From Acholoe squamosa (taxonomy: Eukaryota > Annelida > Polychaeta > Phyllodocida > Polynoidae), in NCBI GenBank assembly GCA_949317995.1, contig OX439040.1, positions 73,629,972-73,693,971 on the forward strand: 64,000 nt of DNA, read 5' to 3'. Position 1 is the first letter of the stretch; every line of letters starts with the position of its first letter. The position numbers and the translations under genes are program-made. The notes beneath the pieces are model-generated. The model made no database searches, was not told the origin of the DNA, and saw only the letters and a program-made list of their open reading frames with translations. This document shows, one piece after another, positions 41,457 to 53,815 of the stretch.

Positions 41457-41860
41457 CATAGTGTCTCCAGTCAAGACTCCATAGAGCTCAGTATTACTCC
41501 CAAGGGATTCTATTTCAGAACATTGGAGTCTTGGACGATCACCTAGTGGCCAATTGGTCAATAGACATTATGTTACCAATTGGACGATATTGGATTGATA
41601 AAATGCATAGAAAAGAATCCTGAACTATTCAAAACTATAGGAGAAATAGAACAATTGTTTAAATCTGTGCTCATGCCTATACAATACTGTATATAAATCC
41701 TACGATTTAGTCAGATTCTGTGATCGTAGTGGTATATTGGTGATTATTCCATGATTTCTGGGATTCTCAGTGCTTTTCCTGGATATTCCCATGCACATAC
41801 CTGTCGATATTGCACACCATGAAGGATGTAGCATCAATTTTGTAAGGTGTGCGGTTATCC
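41457..41860. other. No gene seen
   Basis: AT-rich sequence, nothing supported. Confidence 0.5.
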
Positions 41861-42703
41861 AAGGATAACAGGCACCCAGTGCGGTTATCCATGGATAACC
41901 TGCACTCCTTACATGTCCTTACATGTCATATATTACATGTTAAAACCCACAAAATTTTCAAGGCCAGGGTAGAGATCGAACCAGCAGTCTCAAATCCCAA
42001 GTCCAACTCCCTATGCAGTGCGCCACAGGGACTGACGAGAAATGCTTGGTTAGAACCACGTCTTGATATGATACAAAGCCTGGGGAGACGACGACTGCGG
42101 GCTGTCCGCTACCATAACCGTGGGACGCATTCAAAAATAGCCAAGCCGAGATGGCCGCTGAAGGAGGAGACGCGGTGGTCTAGTGGTGTGCGCTGTAGCT
42201 GTCCGCTGCCGGGCGACGAGGTGTATGTACCGATTGTACACAAACATAACCGCAAGACGCATTTAAACAAAGCCAAGCCTAGCTGGGCACCGAGGTGTGT
42301 GTACCGGTCGTGTACAAACACTATTTTTCGCCATGTGCCGCTGCCATAACCGCGAGAAGCATTCAAACAAAGGCAAAGCCAAGCCTAGCCGGGCACCGAG
42401 GTGTGTGTACAGATCGTGTACATACATAACCGCGAGATGCATTCAAAGCAAGCCAAGCTGAGATGGGTGCTGTAGCTGTCTGCTCCCGGGCTCCGAGGTG
42501 TATGTACCGATCGTGTACACACACTATGGCTGGCTTCGAGTCCCAGGGAAGGGCAACAATTTTTGTTTTCAACTTGAATTTATTGGTATTTTATTGATTA
42601 TCTATTGGTTTCGTGGAATAAAATAAGTAGTCAATGGATAATTCATGACTTGTGTGTGTTAGCAAAGGATAACTACGCGAGGGCGTCATGAATTATCCAT
42701 TGA
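41861..42703. repeat. Repeat cluster with tRNA-derived SINE-like units
   Basis: A minus-strand tRNA-like promoter is visible: B box GGTTCGATCTC (41972-41982) and an A-box-like TGGCGCACTGC (42014-42026). Downstream, units with CATAACCGCGAGATGCATT and CGAGGTGTGTGTACC recur near 42114, 42247, 42345 and 42425. The block is bordered by GGTTATCC palindromes (GGTTATCCATGGATAACC, 41883-41900) and a 19-bp-arm inverted repeat (42631-42649 / 42685-42703). Confidence 0.6.
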
Positions 42704-45683
42704 TTACGTGTTCATTGTAGAGCTATTTACACAGTAGAGCCAAATGTGATATGCTTACTCTGCACGAGAGTCGTAGAGGCTGTGTCTAGTCTTACCATGT
42801 TGGGAAATGCCCTCCTGGTCGGTGCTTGATTTATTTAAGTTAGAAGCCAGTTTGAGACTGTTTGATGTTATGTGAGTCCCTAACTTCATGGAACATGACA
42901 ACATAACATAGAACACTAACAATGTGGACACTTGTGTAGCACAAAGCAAAAAGAAGAATCACGTGAGAAAAAAAGTTATTTTGTGAACTTATAAATTTTG
43001 CTAACTTCTGTTTTAAGAGGATGTTTAAATGTGAAATAAAAAACATGTCCTTTTGCTTTTTGAAACAGCAAGAACAACAACAGAAAAATAAACAAACAAC
43101 GAAACACACGTAACTTTAAACAATATAGTGTTGCAATCGTGTTTAAACTTATTTGAACTTGGATTAAAGGTTTATCTTCATATATCCAAATCCTTGTAAT
43201 TAGCATGGCTTAAACTCAGAAACGACTGATGATACAAGTCAGAAAATGTCTATTTTGCTGTTTGTAGTTGACACTAGGAAATCTCATACACCCAAAAAAA
43301 TAACGTTTCGTTATGCAAGAGAGGAGAGAGAGAGATAGAGGCAGACAGGTGCAGAGAGAGAGAGAGACAGACAGACAGACAAACATAGAAGGACAGACAT
43401 AGAGGGACAGGCAGAGAGACAGAAACAGAGAAGGAATAAAGGGAGAAGGCATTCCACAAACTGAGTTACACGTTAGGCACTGTGTCTATACTTTGAGTAT
43501 CACTGAGGTCCAGTGTTTAGTCTCCCACTATTGCACACCTTCAGGTACCATAATGGTGAGTAAGTGGTACTTGAACACTCACCTGTAAGTATTACCTGTG
43601 CTGCTACAGGTGTAAATAATCCTCTATAAGTGGCACTGGTAATGTGCTACAACATCCTTCTATCCTACATAAGGTGCACAAATGTCCTGTGCCAGTGCCA
43701 GTACTGCGGCCCTTCTGCTAGCACTGGGGTGTTGGGGGCTGCTATATAGCCCTCAATAGGTAACCCTTAACGGAAACCTGCTCCAATGTTGCTGGGTGGG
43801 CGACTTCTGTAGCACAGGGTGGGTAAAGGGTGCTAGCTGCTACATAGCCCTAAATAGTTAACCCTTTAAAGAATACATTGTGACTTTATGCACCCTGGAA
43901 GGACTGTGATGGTGGGTGGAGCTGTCTTGTACCACTGGCTGTGGGGTGTAACAGTTAACCCTTTCAGGACAGCATGGTGTCTTCATGCAACCTGCTCCTA
44001 TGTATGTAGGTGGGTACAGGGTTACAGGTTTTTTATTCCTTCCCCCGCTGCTGTTGGAGCCTTCAGGTGTTAGTATGTGCTGGGCAGGGTGGCTGCCAGA
44101 CAAACTTCCTACAGACACCTTTTACTGCCCAGCCCCCCCCCCCCCCATTCTGCGCTTTTCCTATAACGGAAATAGGTTGTTGTGGCGATTAATTGGGAAA
44201 ACAACACCAACAAAACAAAACAAACAAGAGAAAATATGATATCGTAAATCCCGGTTCTCAATTTATATGCGAACGGGCTTTAATATAATGCTAAAGCGTA
44301 TAATTTTCCAGATATAAAGGCCAACCTGGAAAAGCTGTGCACCAGTGGCTTGTCTGCCTGTCACCCAGCATGGGGTGGGGTCAAGGAATTAGCAGTGAAC
44401 TCTTGCAATAGTAAAAGAATGGGTGTACTGACCGTTAATACCTGCATGAATAACATATCATGAACAAGGTCTTTAGAGCTCTGTGTTAAATGCAGTTCCT
44501 GATCTCCACTTGAGATTTCTACTGATCACCCCCCCCCCCCCCTTCCCACCACCCATCCACCCAGCCGCTGATCGTCTACCACCCTTAGCACGAAGACTCC
44601 CCCCTCATGCTCTGCCTAATCCAACCCCAGATTAGGCCTAACACGTTAAGGGCCTAATGATGCATTCTGGTACCTATTTGGCCCAGTGGACAGAGAAAAA
44701 AGAAAAAAAATCTTACAAATGGTAATGGATCCGATGGCGTGGAAATAGACTTGTGGAGATGGGCCTTTTTGAGCTTAGTGAAATGGGACATTGGTATAGC
44801 TTTTCTTAAAATCTGCAGGGGGACATTCGTAGTGCATGGATGCATCATGCAGAAATATAGCCACGATGCCTAAATGGAGCAGCCCTTGTGAGTAACTCGC
44901 CAAGGCTGCATTCATGTATCATGATGACCCATAGCCATCCACAGGCAACAGTGCGCCATTACATTAGCAACCTGTAAAAACTCTACATGACATGGTAGGC
45001 CTATTCAACTCCATGTTTACTCATGTAAATCATACCAATCTCTCTGTAAAGGGTCGAGTCTCTGGTAAATGTACATAAACGGTGCTAAACCCCCATACAC
45101 AGCCATCGAAATCACATCATGCTGTCGTTAATCCAAAGAAAAGCACTGCGTTGTACTGATATGTTACAAAATAGCTCAGAAAATCACTCTTAAATGCCAA
45201 CAAAGTCAGCTTACCATGCATAAACAGAAACTAAGAAACTTCTGTTAGGTGGGACCTACGCCAAATTAATTAGTATAAATTCGTCTATGTGAAATGAGTC
45301 TTTGACTAGGCCTATATCCAATTTACATATTTTCACATCAAAGTGTGATTAGACACTGAATTGGCTAAATGACCACGACATGGGAAATTTCCCATGATAT
45401 TTACTGTTTAACCCAGATACACACAGCACGGCCTAAACACACAAACAGTGATGTGTTACCATATTAAAGGTATTGGGGCTGTGGAAGTTGGTTCTCACGA
45501 TCCGTATCCATTTTAAGAGATAGCCATGCCTTAAATAAATTTAAAAAAAAAATGCTAATTTCCCTATACATGTAGATAAAGGCCCATATTTTAATGATTC
45601 TTTGCAGTGCTTATCTTGCCAGTGGCAGCTTCAGCAATGGCGTTAATTGCAAGAATGGCCTGGCCCGGCCCGGTTTGACCTCT
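42704..45683. other. Gene-poor stretch with simple repeats
   Basis: Holds a purine-rich GAGA/GACA tract (43319-43440) and C runs at 44140-44150 and 44529-44541. Only short open frames, none supported. Confidence 0.6.
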
Positions 45684-46400
45684 AAAACCTCCCGAGTCCT
45701 CCCATGTGTGCTTCCATAAAGAAAGGGGCAAAATCCAATATGGCCACCAAATAATCAGAACATCATCTCCCATGACAATAATATTGCTCTTACAAGGATT
45801 TAAACACCACCTACACCCACTAAGTATGGTCCAAGGAATCCACTGGTGTGATTGGTTTATTGCTAGGTCAAGTGGTTGTTTAGCAACAACAGTTTTACAT
45901 AGCAAGCACTGCTTAGAAGCGAGTTTAAGCCCCAAAATGCCAGTACGCAAGATTTTAAGGGACATAGACACCACCTATCCCTCTAAATTAGGCCCAAGAA
46001 ATCCAATGGTGTGATTGGTTTGTTGCTAGGTAAAGTTGTTGCTTAACCACAACAATTTTGCCTAGCAACCATTGCTAAGAAGGGAATTTTAAGCCCAAAA
46101 ATGCCAGTTTGCAAGATTTTGACGGATTAAAAGACCACTTACCCCCACTAAATTTGGTCCAAGGAATCCACTGCCATGATTGGTTTGTTGCTAGGTCAAC
46201 ATCAATAGCTAAGCAACAACAGTTTTGCATATCAGCCCATCCCTAAATAGAAGCAAATGTCTATAGCATAAACCTAAAAATGCCAGTTTGCAAGATTCTG
46301 AGGAAACCTATCCTCACTTAATCAGGTTCAGGAAATTATTGCTACTACTGGTCTGTTTCTAAAGCATCTACTTGCCTAGCAACACTGCTTTTTATTTTAT
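45684..46400. repeat. Tandem 165-180-bp repeat, left arm of an inverted pair
   Basis: ATGCCAGTTTGCAAGATT-type units recur at 45939, 46104 and 46283 with CCAAGGAATCCACTGGTGTG and TTGCTAGGT in each. The whole block is found inverted at 56540-57460, including the AATCCAATATGG segment. Confidence 0.85.
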
Positions 46401-46810
46401 TATGTTTCCAGCAACCCACACTTAACATATGGTCAATTCTCACAAAAATGGAGCACAAGCTCACTATACCTTTCCCCATCCATGTACACTTAACAGGGGG
46501 TCTAACTGCTATATTGTTTATACATTCACATTGCTGCTAACATTATTATACTATGGGTACCCACCTTACCCATGTAGTGACCTAATCTATGCCAATAACA
46601 GGGTACAAAATGGATATTTCAAAGGTTTTCAACTAAAAAAATGTAAGTAAAACACATTAGGTGATTTATTTGAGGTACAATAAGGTCCATAATAACACTT
46701 TTCATATGGACTATTGTAGAATTGAAAAACGAAAATTTTGACACCATCAGAGCTCATTTTCAATTATTTTCTAGTTATTTATAAGGAAAAATGTAGTTGT
46801 GTAACATTTG

Positions 46811-47550
46811 CACCACCGTACATAGGTACACTAGAATGAGTATAATGTCAAGAAATCCTCTTTGGATATATACATGTCTCAGTTTTTATGGCTCAATGGG
46901 GGGCAATATAATATTATTATAAAATATTTCTAACATGCATATGTCAATGACCTATAGGACTGACAAGCATGTGGTGTACCCCTTAGCATCACCATACATT
47001 GGTACATTGTATCATTGATTAAAGGACAGTAATTAATTTTTAGTAAATTATTTCATAACATGTTAATATATGTGGTCCAGGGAACATCCATGCAAAATAT
47101 TGTCATAACTGGATGAATACATGACAACCTATTGGGAGAAATCATGGAAATATCACCGTACATAAGTACATCACCATGCATAGGTCCATGGTTGAAACCT
47201 ATGCCATAGAATGATAGAAATAGCTAATTCTATCTATAAACCTGTTGATATACTTCAATTGACTAAGGATGAATACTATGGATCAGTTACAATACCAGAA
47301 ATCAATAAAATTTGTAAAGATAATGACTGTATGTACATCATCATACATAGGTCCAGCTCCATAAGTGGGTATAATTAATTGCAGCATAATCTATTCTTAT
47401 CATAAATATAAATGATAAAGACCCCTAGCCAACATGTTGTTATGACTGTATGAACAAAATATATCAGTTTTCTTGCAAATAATTCTGTTTTATAGCAACC
47501 TATGTAATTTGTTCATATACAAGATTCATCACCATACATAGGTCCACCAG
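46811..47550 (+). repeat. Array with a CATCACCATACATAGGTCC motif every ~180 bp
   Basis: Related motifs start near 46811, 46988, 47152 (with a second copy at 47169), 47337 and 47527; spacings are 164-190 bp. The sequence between them is AT-rich and poorly conserved. Confidence 0.65.
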
Positions 47551-47939
47551 TTTTCTTCCTAAAACTGTCATAAAATCTTCATAGTTAGTGTTCCCAATTT
47601 TGTGAGTAATTAACATTATATGCTGCCTTTCAGCCCACAAGAAATACAAAACATCTGAGCAGTTCAGATTTTTTCTCCTCCTTGGCCATGTGCTCCATTT
47701 TCATGAGAATTGACCATATACTGGTTATACATATGGGAGCTATATTTCAAATATCTATTCCCCTGCAATTAATGTTGTTGGCCCAGGATCTCTAAACTAT
47801 AGTAGCCATGTTTGTATATCATCCCGAATTTGGACCCTTTATACAGGGGCAATTTTCCGTTATTTCTAAGACAACTTGAGATTTGCAGTTTCTTCAAAAA
47901 AAGAGGGGAACTTTTTTCTAAGCATTTTGTTTCCATTAT

Positions 47940-48038
47940 TATATACCTGGGCCAGAAGGAACCTTGTTTTTGAGAAAATTACTGGCCCGCACTGAAAACT
48001 ACTGGCCATTGGCCACCAGGCCAGTGTTAGTGTCTACC
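47940..48038 (+). mobile_element. Fragment of GTAGACACTAAC MITE
   Basis: Ends in GGCCAGTGTTAGTGTCTAC, the right end of the element at 59059-59232, with the preceding ACTACTGGCCATTGGCCACC also shared. The left end is missing. Confidence 0.65.
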
Positions 48039-48141
48039 CCAGGATGCCCCTCTTCTGTGAAATGTAATCATCATTTCTTGCTATTATATAGTTGCAGCTC
48101 ATCTTTCATGGTGATAAAGACAGTAGCATCAGTAGTATTAT

Positions 48142-49726
48142 ATGTATCGGAACGGGACTATAGCTAATCTAAGGATATTACTCACTGGGGATGCAGCCAA
48201 TCAGAGGCATCCCTTTTGGCGGGAAATTCAAATGTGGGGACACGTGACCTAGACCCCCCGTGGTGTGGCGCCAAAATGGACCAATCAGAACCCTCCCTTT
48301 TGGCGAGAAATCAAAATGGTCACATGACCCAAACCCCCTGTGGTGTGCCTCCAAAATGGCACCCTCTGATTGGCTGGCTGTTTAAGTCACGTGACCTCTA
48401 TTATGCAAATAAGGTCACATGCCCCTAATTTTAATGGACCAATCAGAGGTCGTCATTTTGGTGGGAAACTTGAAAAATTTGGCTACATGACTCTATTTTT
48501 TAAATTTTTTGCCAAAATGGAGACCTCTGATTGGTTGGCTGTCCACACGTCATATTGTCAGGTTCTTGTTACATAAAGGAACTGAAACAACGACAAAATT
48601 AGCCTTAACCAACGATGATAATAACTACCGATATTTTTATGTGTTTCAGAGAGATCAATTTGTAGTTAATTTTCGTCGTTAGCCGAAATATCGTTGTTTG
48701 TTTAGATTTGTCGTTATCTGTTGAACAACAAAAACTTTTAGTTGTTGTTTGTTTGCCGAACAACTACCAAAATCCAGCCAGGTACGAGGTAAACAGGGGT
48801 CAAAGGTCACTTCCGGTCAGATTTTTTGTAGTTGTTTGAGTGGCGTCGGGACTAAGACGAAGGTAAATAATCAATGATTTCTTGTTATATTGCATAGTAT
48901 CTAGCTCTGTTACGGTTGTAAACGATCCATGTACACTTTCTACTTAGACCGACATGCTGTGCAAGTAGTGTTAATGTGTAATTTTAATATATCGGCATTT
49001 TATTTGTTTACTGTTGAGCGCTAATAGGTGTAGTCTACATAGACATAGTGTAGTAATGCTGTCACTGTCGGCATTTCATGGGCCCTATCCATATCATGTT
49101 TGGGTTTTTTCTCTTTTCCCTTTCTTTAAAGAGTAACTCAATGTCTGATTTCCCCCCCAACCTCCCACAGGCATGGCAAGCAATGAACCGGAAGGCATGG
49201 CCACCGAAGATTCTGATGATGTTCTGTCAATGATAGACGACAGTGACAAGGATTCTACGTTCGATCCTAAAAAACATGGTGGGGAAGAGTCTTCAGATTC
49301 TGATATCATTTTGGAAAAAAATCCTGACACTGTTGAGCCATCTGCCTCAGGTACTTCGCGATCCAAAAAGAGGAATGCTCGCAAGAAAAAAAAATACTGA
49401 TGATGATGGCCCTGAATCTAAACGTAGACCTTTTTGGTCTGAAACAGAACTCTATGTTCTAATGACGCAGGTGATGCTGAAAAAACACTGCAAAATTCTC
49501 CGAAAACATCAGAGCAAACATAACGTGGAGGAGAAAGACAGTGTGTTTGACATATTTCAGAGTGAGTACGTCCTCCCTTTTTCAGTCCATTTTACATTTT
49601 ATCTTTAATTTTTTGCCAAAATGGTGACCTCTGATTGGTTGGCTGTCCACATGTCATACCGTCAGCTGTATGCAAGCAAGTAGTTACGTGACCTTATTAG
49701 CATAAAGAGGTGTGGTTTATTATGTA
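48142..49726. repeat. Left terminal region of polymerase element, with insertion
   Basis: 48142-48570 and 49672-49726 together correspond to the right end (55743-56098 inverted): 49701-49726 matches the inverse of the AATTAGCCACGCCCCTTTG region. A 65-bp segment (TTGCCAAAATGG..CTCTGATTGGTTGGCTGTCC) is repeated directly at 48500 and 49612 around the Myb/SANT gene. Confidence 0.65.
48795..49561 (+). CDS. Myb/SANT-like gene fragment with promoter (frame-shifted)
   Basis: A DR1 site (AGGGGTCAAAGGTCA, 48795-48809) and an ETS site (ACTTCCGG, 48808-48815) precede a donor at 48862/48863 (AAG|GTAAAT). The acceptor CCTCCCACAG ends at 49170 and the ATG is 49173. The product begins with an acidic Ser/Asp segment and a Lys/Arg-rich stretch. 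A Myb/SANT-like helix with RRPFWSETELYVLMTQVML follows, and the exon ends at a perfect donor (AGA|GTGAGT, 49561/49562). A run of nine A (49386-49394) shifts the frame between the basic stretch and the Myb/SANT part, so the gene is broken or carries a sequencing slip. Later exons are not found. Confidence 0.5.
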
Positions 49727-49773
49727 GATGAGGGTGTGACTATAGTGAGATTTTTTTTATATAAATAAAAAAA

Positions 49774-49792
49774 GGCAAGCTGATAGCTTGCC
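49774..49792. terminator. Hairpin at the 3' end of the polymerase gene
   Basis: GGCAAGC-TGATA-GCTTGCC, a perfect 7-bp stem in A/T-rich DNA, lies about 300 bp past the end of the polymerase gene on the minus strand. Confidence 0.45.
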
Positions 49793-49827
49793 AAGAAAAA
49801 AAAACGAAAAAAAAACTGGGAAATATT

Positions 49828-49903
49828 TGGGGGGCCCTTGGGGTTGGGGGCCTTTGGGGGGCAATTGGTGTGGGTGGGGGGCCTTGGGGTGGGGGGCCCT
49901 TTT
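49828..49903. other. G-rich tract
   Basis: Repeated GGGGGG runs (for example TTTGGGGGGCAATTGG) that could form G-quadruplexes; no coding content. Confidence 0.6.
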
Positions 49904-50097
49904 TCTCTATCATGTAAGTGTGCATTTTGTTTTCTATTACTTTAAAAGTGGATAGTTTTTCATTTCAAAAGAACATCCAAGAAGTCTTTGGGTTCTTGAT
50001 GTTTTCTTTTTTAATGACACCCTTTGCACTCCATTTCTTTGATTTTCTTTCACCTATCGAGTCTTTATCGTGCAAATGTAAGTCTTGAAGTTGAGAC

Positions 50098-52990
50098 TTA
50101 GAATTCCATCACCCTCCCACTCAGATTTGAAAAGACCTGGAGTTCTCTGATCGTGACGTATCGTTTCTGACAACAAGTGAGGGGGATCCATTCTTTGACA
50201 CCTTTGGTTTTTATCTTTACGAAAAGCTCTAAGTGGTCATCCCAAACTGCTGTTAGAATCCAGTTTCGTTTCTCTCTAAAGTATGATTCTCTCAGGTCGG
50301 GTTTCACGAATTGGTCCAACGATTCACCGCTGAGAGCCATGTAAAGACTGTCAGTGTCCATTTGACAAAGAGGGTAATCGTGTCGATCGATAAATTTATC
50401 CAAAAAGTAGAATGTTAACTCTAACATTTTCAACTTGGCGTACTGGTATACCATGAATCCTATTTGAATAGGAAGATTGTTCCTGACTGTTTTTGGTTGC
50501 GGTTCGACTTCAAAGAGATCCGTGCTCAACTCTGTACCCTTTTTGAACCGCCACGAATTGGTCAATAATTCTAAGGTTCGACCTCTAGTGTATTTCACAG
50601 TGGTGTGTTTTTCTTTGTTGCAAATGGTTTTACATTACATGGTGTTTCCCATCAACTTGTTACAGTCTGACAGAATTTTCTAGTTGTCTAGGAAAGTATT
50701 CTATGAACATCTGCACTTCGGTGACTTTTAAACCATGATCCAAATACCACTTAAGAAGAGGTGTTCCCAAGAGAATCTTTTTTCGGTGGTAACTACCTAT
50801 CAAGGATCTCTGAGGAGCATTCATCAGGTTTTCGTTGTTTGCAAAGTCTGTCATGTGGGTTCCTATGTCGGATTTCGAAAAGGTCACGTTCTTGAAAAGA
50901 GGAGTCATTTCTTCAAAGTATTCACATAGGTGAGGAGGAGTAGTAATGTCCACCTGAATCAAACCAAACATTTTCCCGTCTTTCACAGAGGATATGATGT
51001 CACTCTCTGTCATGGGATTTCGAACTGCTTTCAAGTCGTCGACCTTCAAGTGTTGTTCGGACGCCATAACCTGCGGATCCTGGCGTTTCATCTTTCTCCA
51101 TTCACACTCCAATATGATGATCAACTTGTGACCTAGAGCTTTTAAGTAAGCAGGTAATCTAGCTGTTCTGTCACATTTCTCATCCCTGTCTGAAGCACAC
51201 GGATATCTGCGCAGCGGTATGCACTCGTGAGCGTGGAACCAACACCTGTGAAATTGGAAAACAGTATTAGACAGCGGGTGAAAACCGTCTACGCAAATTT
51301 TTTGGCAACTGAGAGATACCTCCCCTCCATTGAAAGTGTGGCGAAGTTTCACGCTGTGCGCGTGATCCACGTAGCATAACCGCTCTAAAGCAGTCTTAGA
51401 GTGTCTTTGCCTAATTTTCGGTTTGAACTCGGTCTTGGGTCGTCTTACCAGATAATAACCTGTGCAGTGTGCTTCCCTCATGCAGCGCAAGTACAGAGAG
51501 TTAGCGTCTACACCTAGGATGTGCTCGCACATTCTCGCTTCTTCGCCATACTTGTGTTCCCTTATCAGCGTAGCACCCTTCTCGTGAAATCTATGGAAGA
51601 TTATGGAAGGACCCCCGACCAGATTTTTTCTGATCAGAGAGTGGAGGTGGGTGTCGAACTAGTGGAAGGTCACGAACGGGATCTCTGTGGTTTGAAAAAG
51701 GAACCGTAAAGTCAAATGCGGAAGGGAGATGTCAATGTTGCGGTTCCTGAAAAATTTAGCGTGATTATTCAGTGCCTCTATGAAGGGTTTCACATCTTTG
51801 CTGTTGTAGTAGATCAAGTAATCTTTGAAAGTTTGCATGTTCTGTTTAGACCAAACTTTTTCACATTCGGCGTAGTCAGATTCAGACATCTTGGTGCCAG
51901 TCAGTTTGCTGTCAAATGGTGGTAGTGTTCTGTTTTCCAGTTTCCTGGTAGATGTCATCCATTGATAAGGAAAGTGACCTTTGTGCTGATTTCTGGTGAA
52001 AGCTAGTAGATAATTCGCGTAGTTATAACCAGGTGCCAAATAGTTTACTATGTCCAAGAAAACAGTGTGTCGAGTGTAAATCGCCAAGTATTGGTTATTT
52101 CTCTTTATGACGCTGAATTCTTTGTTCTCTCGGTCTTTGAAGGAGAAGAACGAGTGAAGCTGTACTTTGATCAGATTTAAGTCATAACGCCCCGAGTTGA
52201 AACCTATGACCGGAACTTGGCGGAGATATCTCAAAAGTCTCTTCTTCAGCTAACTAAAGGGTGTCTTATCCGAGTTTCATTGAAGTCGATGTCGGGAGGA
52301 CTGAATGCCTCCTCTAGGTGGAGAGCTTCAGCTATCCTCTCATCTAACTTCGCAAACATCGGCCAGTAAAGTTCTAGCACTGCTTCACCGATGATCTTGG
52401 TAATGTTGTTTATGTAATTCAAAACCCTGTCCAACAAGGGATCTGATTCTGTGTCGGATTGTCTCATGAAGCAGACCAGACCTTTGCGTCCTGGAAAGTC
52501 GGATGCGACGCTAGCCGACAGAGGGACATGTTCGGTCGACGGTTCTTTGGACGGTCTGAAGAAAGCTTCGAAATGGAAGGTAATTTCGTAAGGGTACATT
52601 TCCCTTGGGAGGAAAAATGGAAAAATCTGCTAGTGCTTCGAAAACTGTTTTTCGAATTTTGGTAGATTCCACCTATGTATTTCAAGGCGACTTCTCTGCA
52701 AGGGGAAAGTTGGTTCCTGTGTCTTTTCATTAAGAACTTAGTTGTGAATGCCGACTTACACTCAGGACATTCATAGATGCTAACGTATTCATTGAAATCC
52801 TTAACGAGGGACAAGTGCAAACCGTCTGTCGCGGACAGGTGTAGGTTGACTTTACCTCGGGTGGCTGATGTTTTGGAAAGTGGTCTGATCAGGGTAACTA
52901 GGTTTTTAGGTTCTGACCTCTCACTTTATGGGTGCTGTAAACTGCTATTTGTATATCGAACAAGTTCTCTAACGTGGGTAAGTCCCTGAT
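50098..52990 (-). pseudogene. Protein-primed family B DNA polymerase, decayed
   Basis: Reads right to left. An N-terminal part (DLPTLENLFDIQIAVY) precedes a zinc finger CPECKSAF...KRH near 52760. An exonuclease domain has FHFEAFF (ExoI-like, with His where Asp is usual), GFNSGRYDLNLI (ExoII) and YYNSKDV (ExoIII). Polymerase motif A is GVDANSLYL (51491-51511) and motif C is MDTDSLY (near 50350). Motif B begins NKLMGNTM and is cut by TAA at 50635-50637 where a Tyr is expected. Another stop is at 51659-51661, and the frame changes near 52250, 52610 and 50665. The gene is therefore dead. Such polymerases replicate Polintons, adintoviruses and related DNA elements from a protein primer. Confidence 0.85.
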
Positions 52991-53083
52991 GATTAAACCT
53001 GAGTCTGATAAAAATTATTTATTAAAAAAGAAAAAAAAATAAAGAAAAAAAAATAAAGGGGGGGCAATCTTTTTTTCTCTTTG

Positions 53084-53144
53084 GGCAAAGCTTGTGGCTT
53101 TGCCTTTTTTCTTTAACTATTTGGGCAAAGCTTGTTGCTTTGCC
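53084..53144. terminator. Two tandem hairpins between minus-strand genes
   Basis: GGCAAAGC-TTGTG-GCTTTGCC (53084-53104) and GGCAAAGC-TTGTT-GCTTTGCC (53124-53144), perfect 8-bp stems next to T runs. They lie just past the stop of the ORF at 53267-53815 and before the polymerase gene. Confidence 0.5.
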
Positions 53145-53266
53145 TTTTTCCTCTCCTCTTTAACATAACTGTATCCAAGGTATCGGGGGTAACAGCACAG
53201 TGGCTACAAACACAAACTAGAATGTAATCTTGAAAGTAGTACGTCCCCTTCTTCTTCAATTCAACC

Positions 53267-53675
53267 TCATTGTAATAGGCCAGATAACAGGTGACGATAT
53301 CGAAACAAGATCGTGTTCACGTCGGCCACCACGCACACCCACTGAGTGGGAGCAGCGGTTACCCCCAAATAACCAATATCCTCATCTAATCTTTTCTTAG
53401 CGCTTATTCTCACCATATTTAAACACCCTTTATTTTCATGAAATGCCCAACAAATGGGTGTACTGAGGGTGGTTATCAAACAGTAATGGAGTAAATTCCT
53501 TTCTTTAAAGACAGCTTTTGGCCATACCTCTATTTTTTCTTTTTTTTCTACTTCTTCTACTGCTTTTGCTGTTGCAACTGCTGCTGCTTCTACTGCTTCT
53601 ACTGCAGCTGCTACTGCTGCCGAAGAAGCGTCCCTACTTCTTCTTCTACTATTACTGCTACTGCTACTACTGCTG

Positions 53676-53729
<54 letters not shown>

Positions 53730-53815
53730 CTTTCCCTGGTGGTGTTTCTTCTGCTGCTGCTGATACTGGCGCTGCTACTAAATTCCTCACCTTTGCTTTT
53801 CATTAAATTATTCAT
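53267..53815 (-). CDS. Poly-Ser ORF of the polymerase element
   Basis: 182 codons from ATG 53815. The N-terminal third is a Ser tract produced by a CTA/ACT trinucleotide repeat (53640-53730). It is followed by an Arg/Ser and Ala/Val/Glu stretch, then a non-repetitive C-terminal domain (WPKAVFKERNLLHYCLITTL ... RYRHLLSGLL) of about 85 residues that looks like a folded domain. The Ser run probably expanded recently. A TATA-like box lies upstream (54156-54165, minus). I do not recognise the C-terminal domain. It is intact while the polymerase next to it is not. Confidence 0.5.

Noticed and set aside
42170..42200. tRNA gene
   Set aside because: Only box-like fragments (GGTCTAGTGGTG) without a cloverleaf or paired acceptor stem; better explained as SINE-like.
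53518..53763. Plus-strand Leu/Tyr-rich ORF
   Set aside because: Antisense reading of the trinucleotide repeat in the minus-strand ORF.
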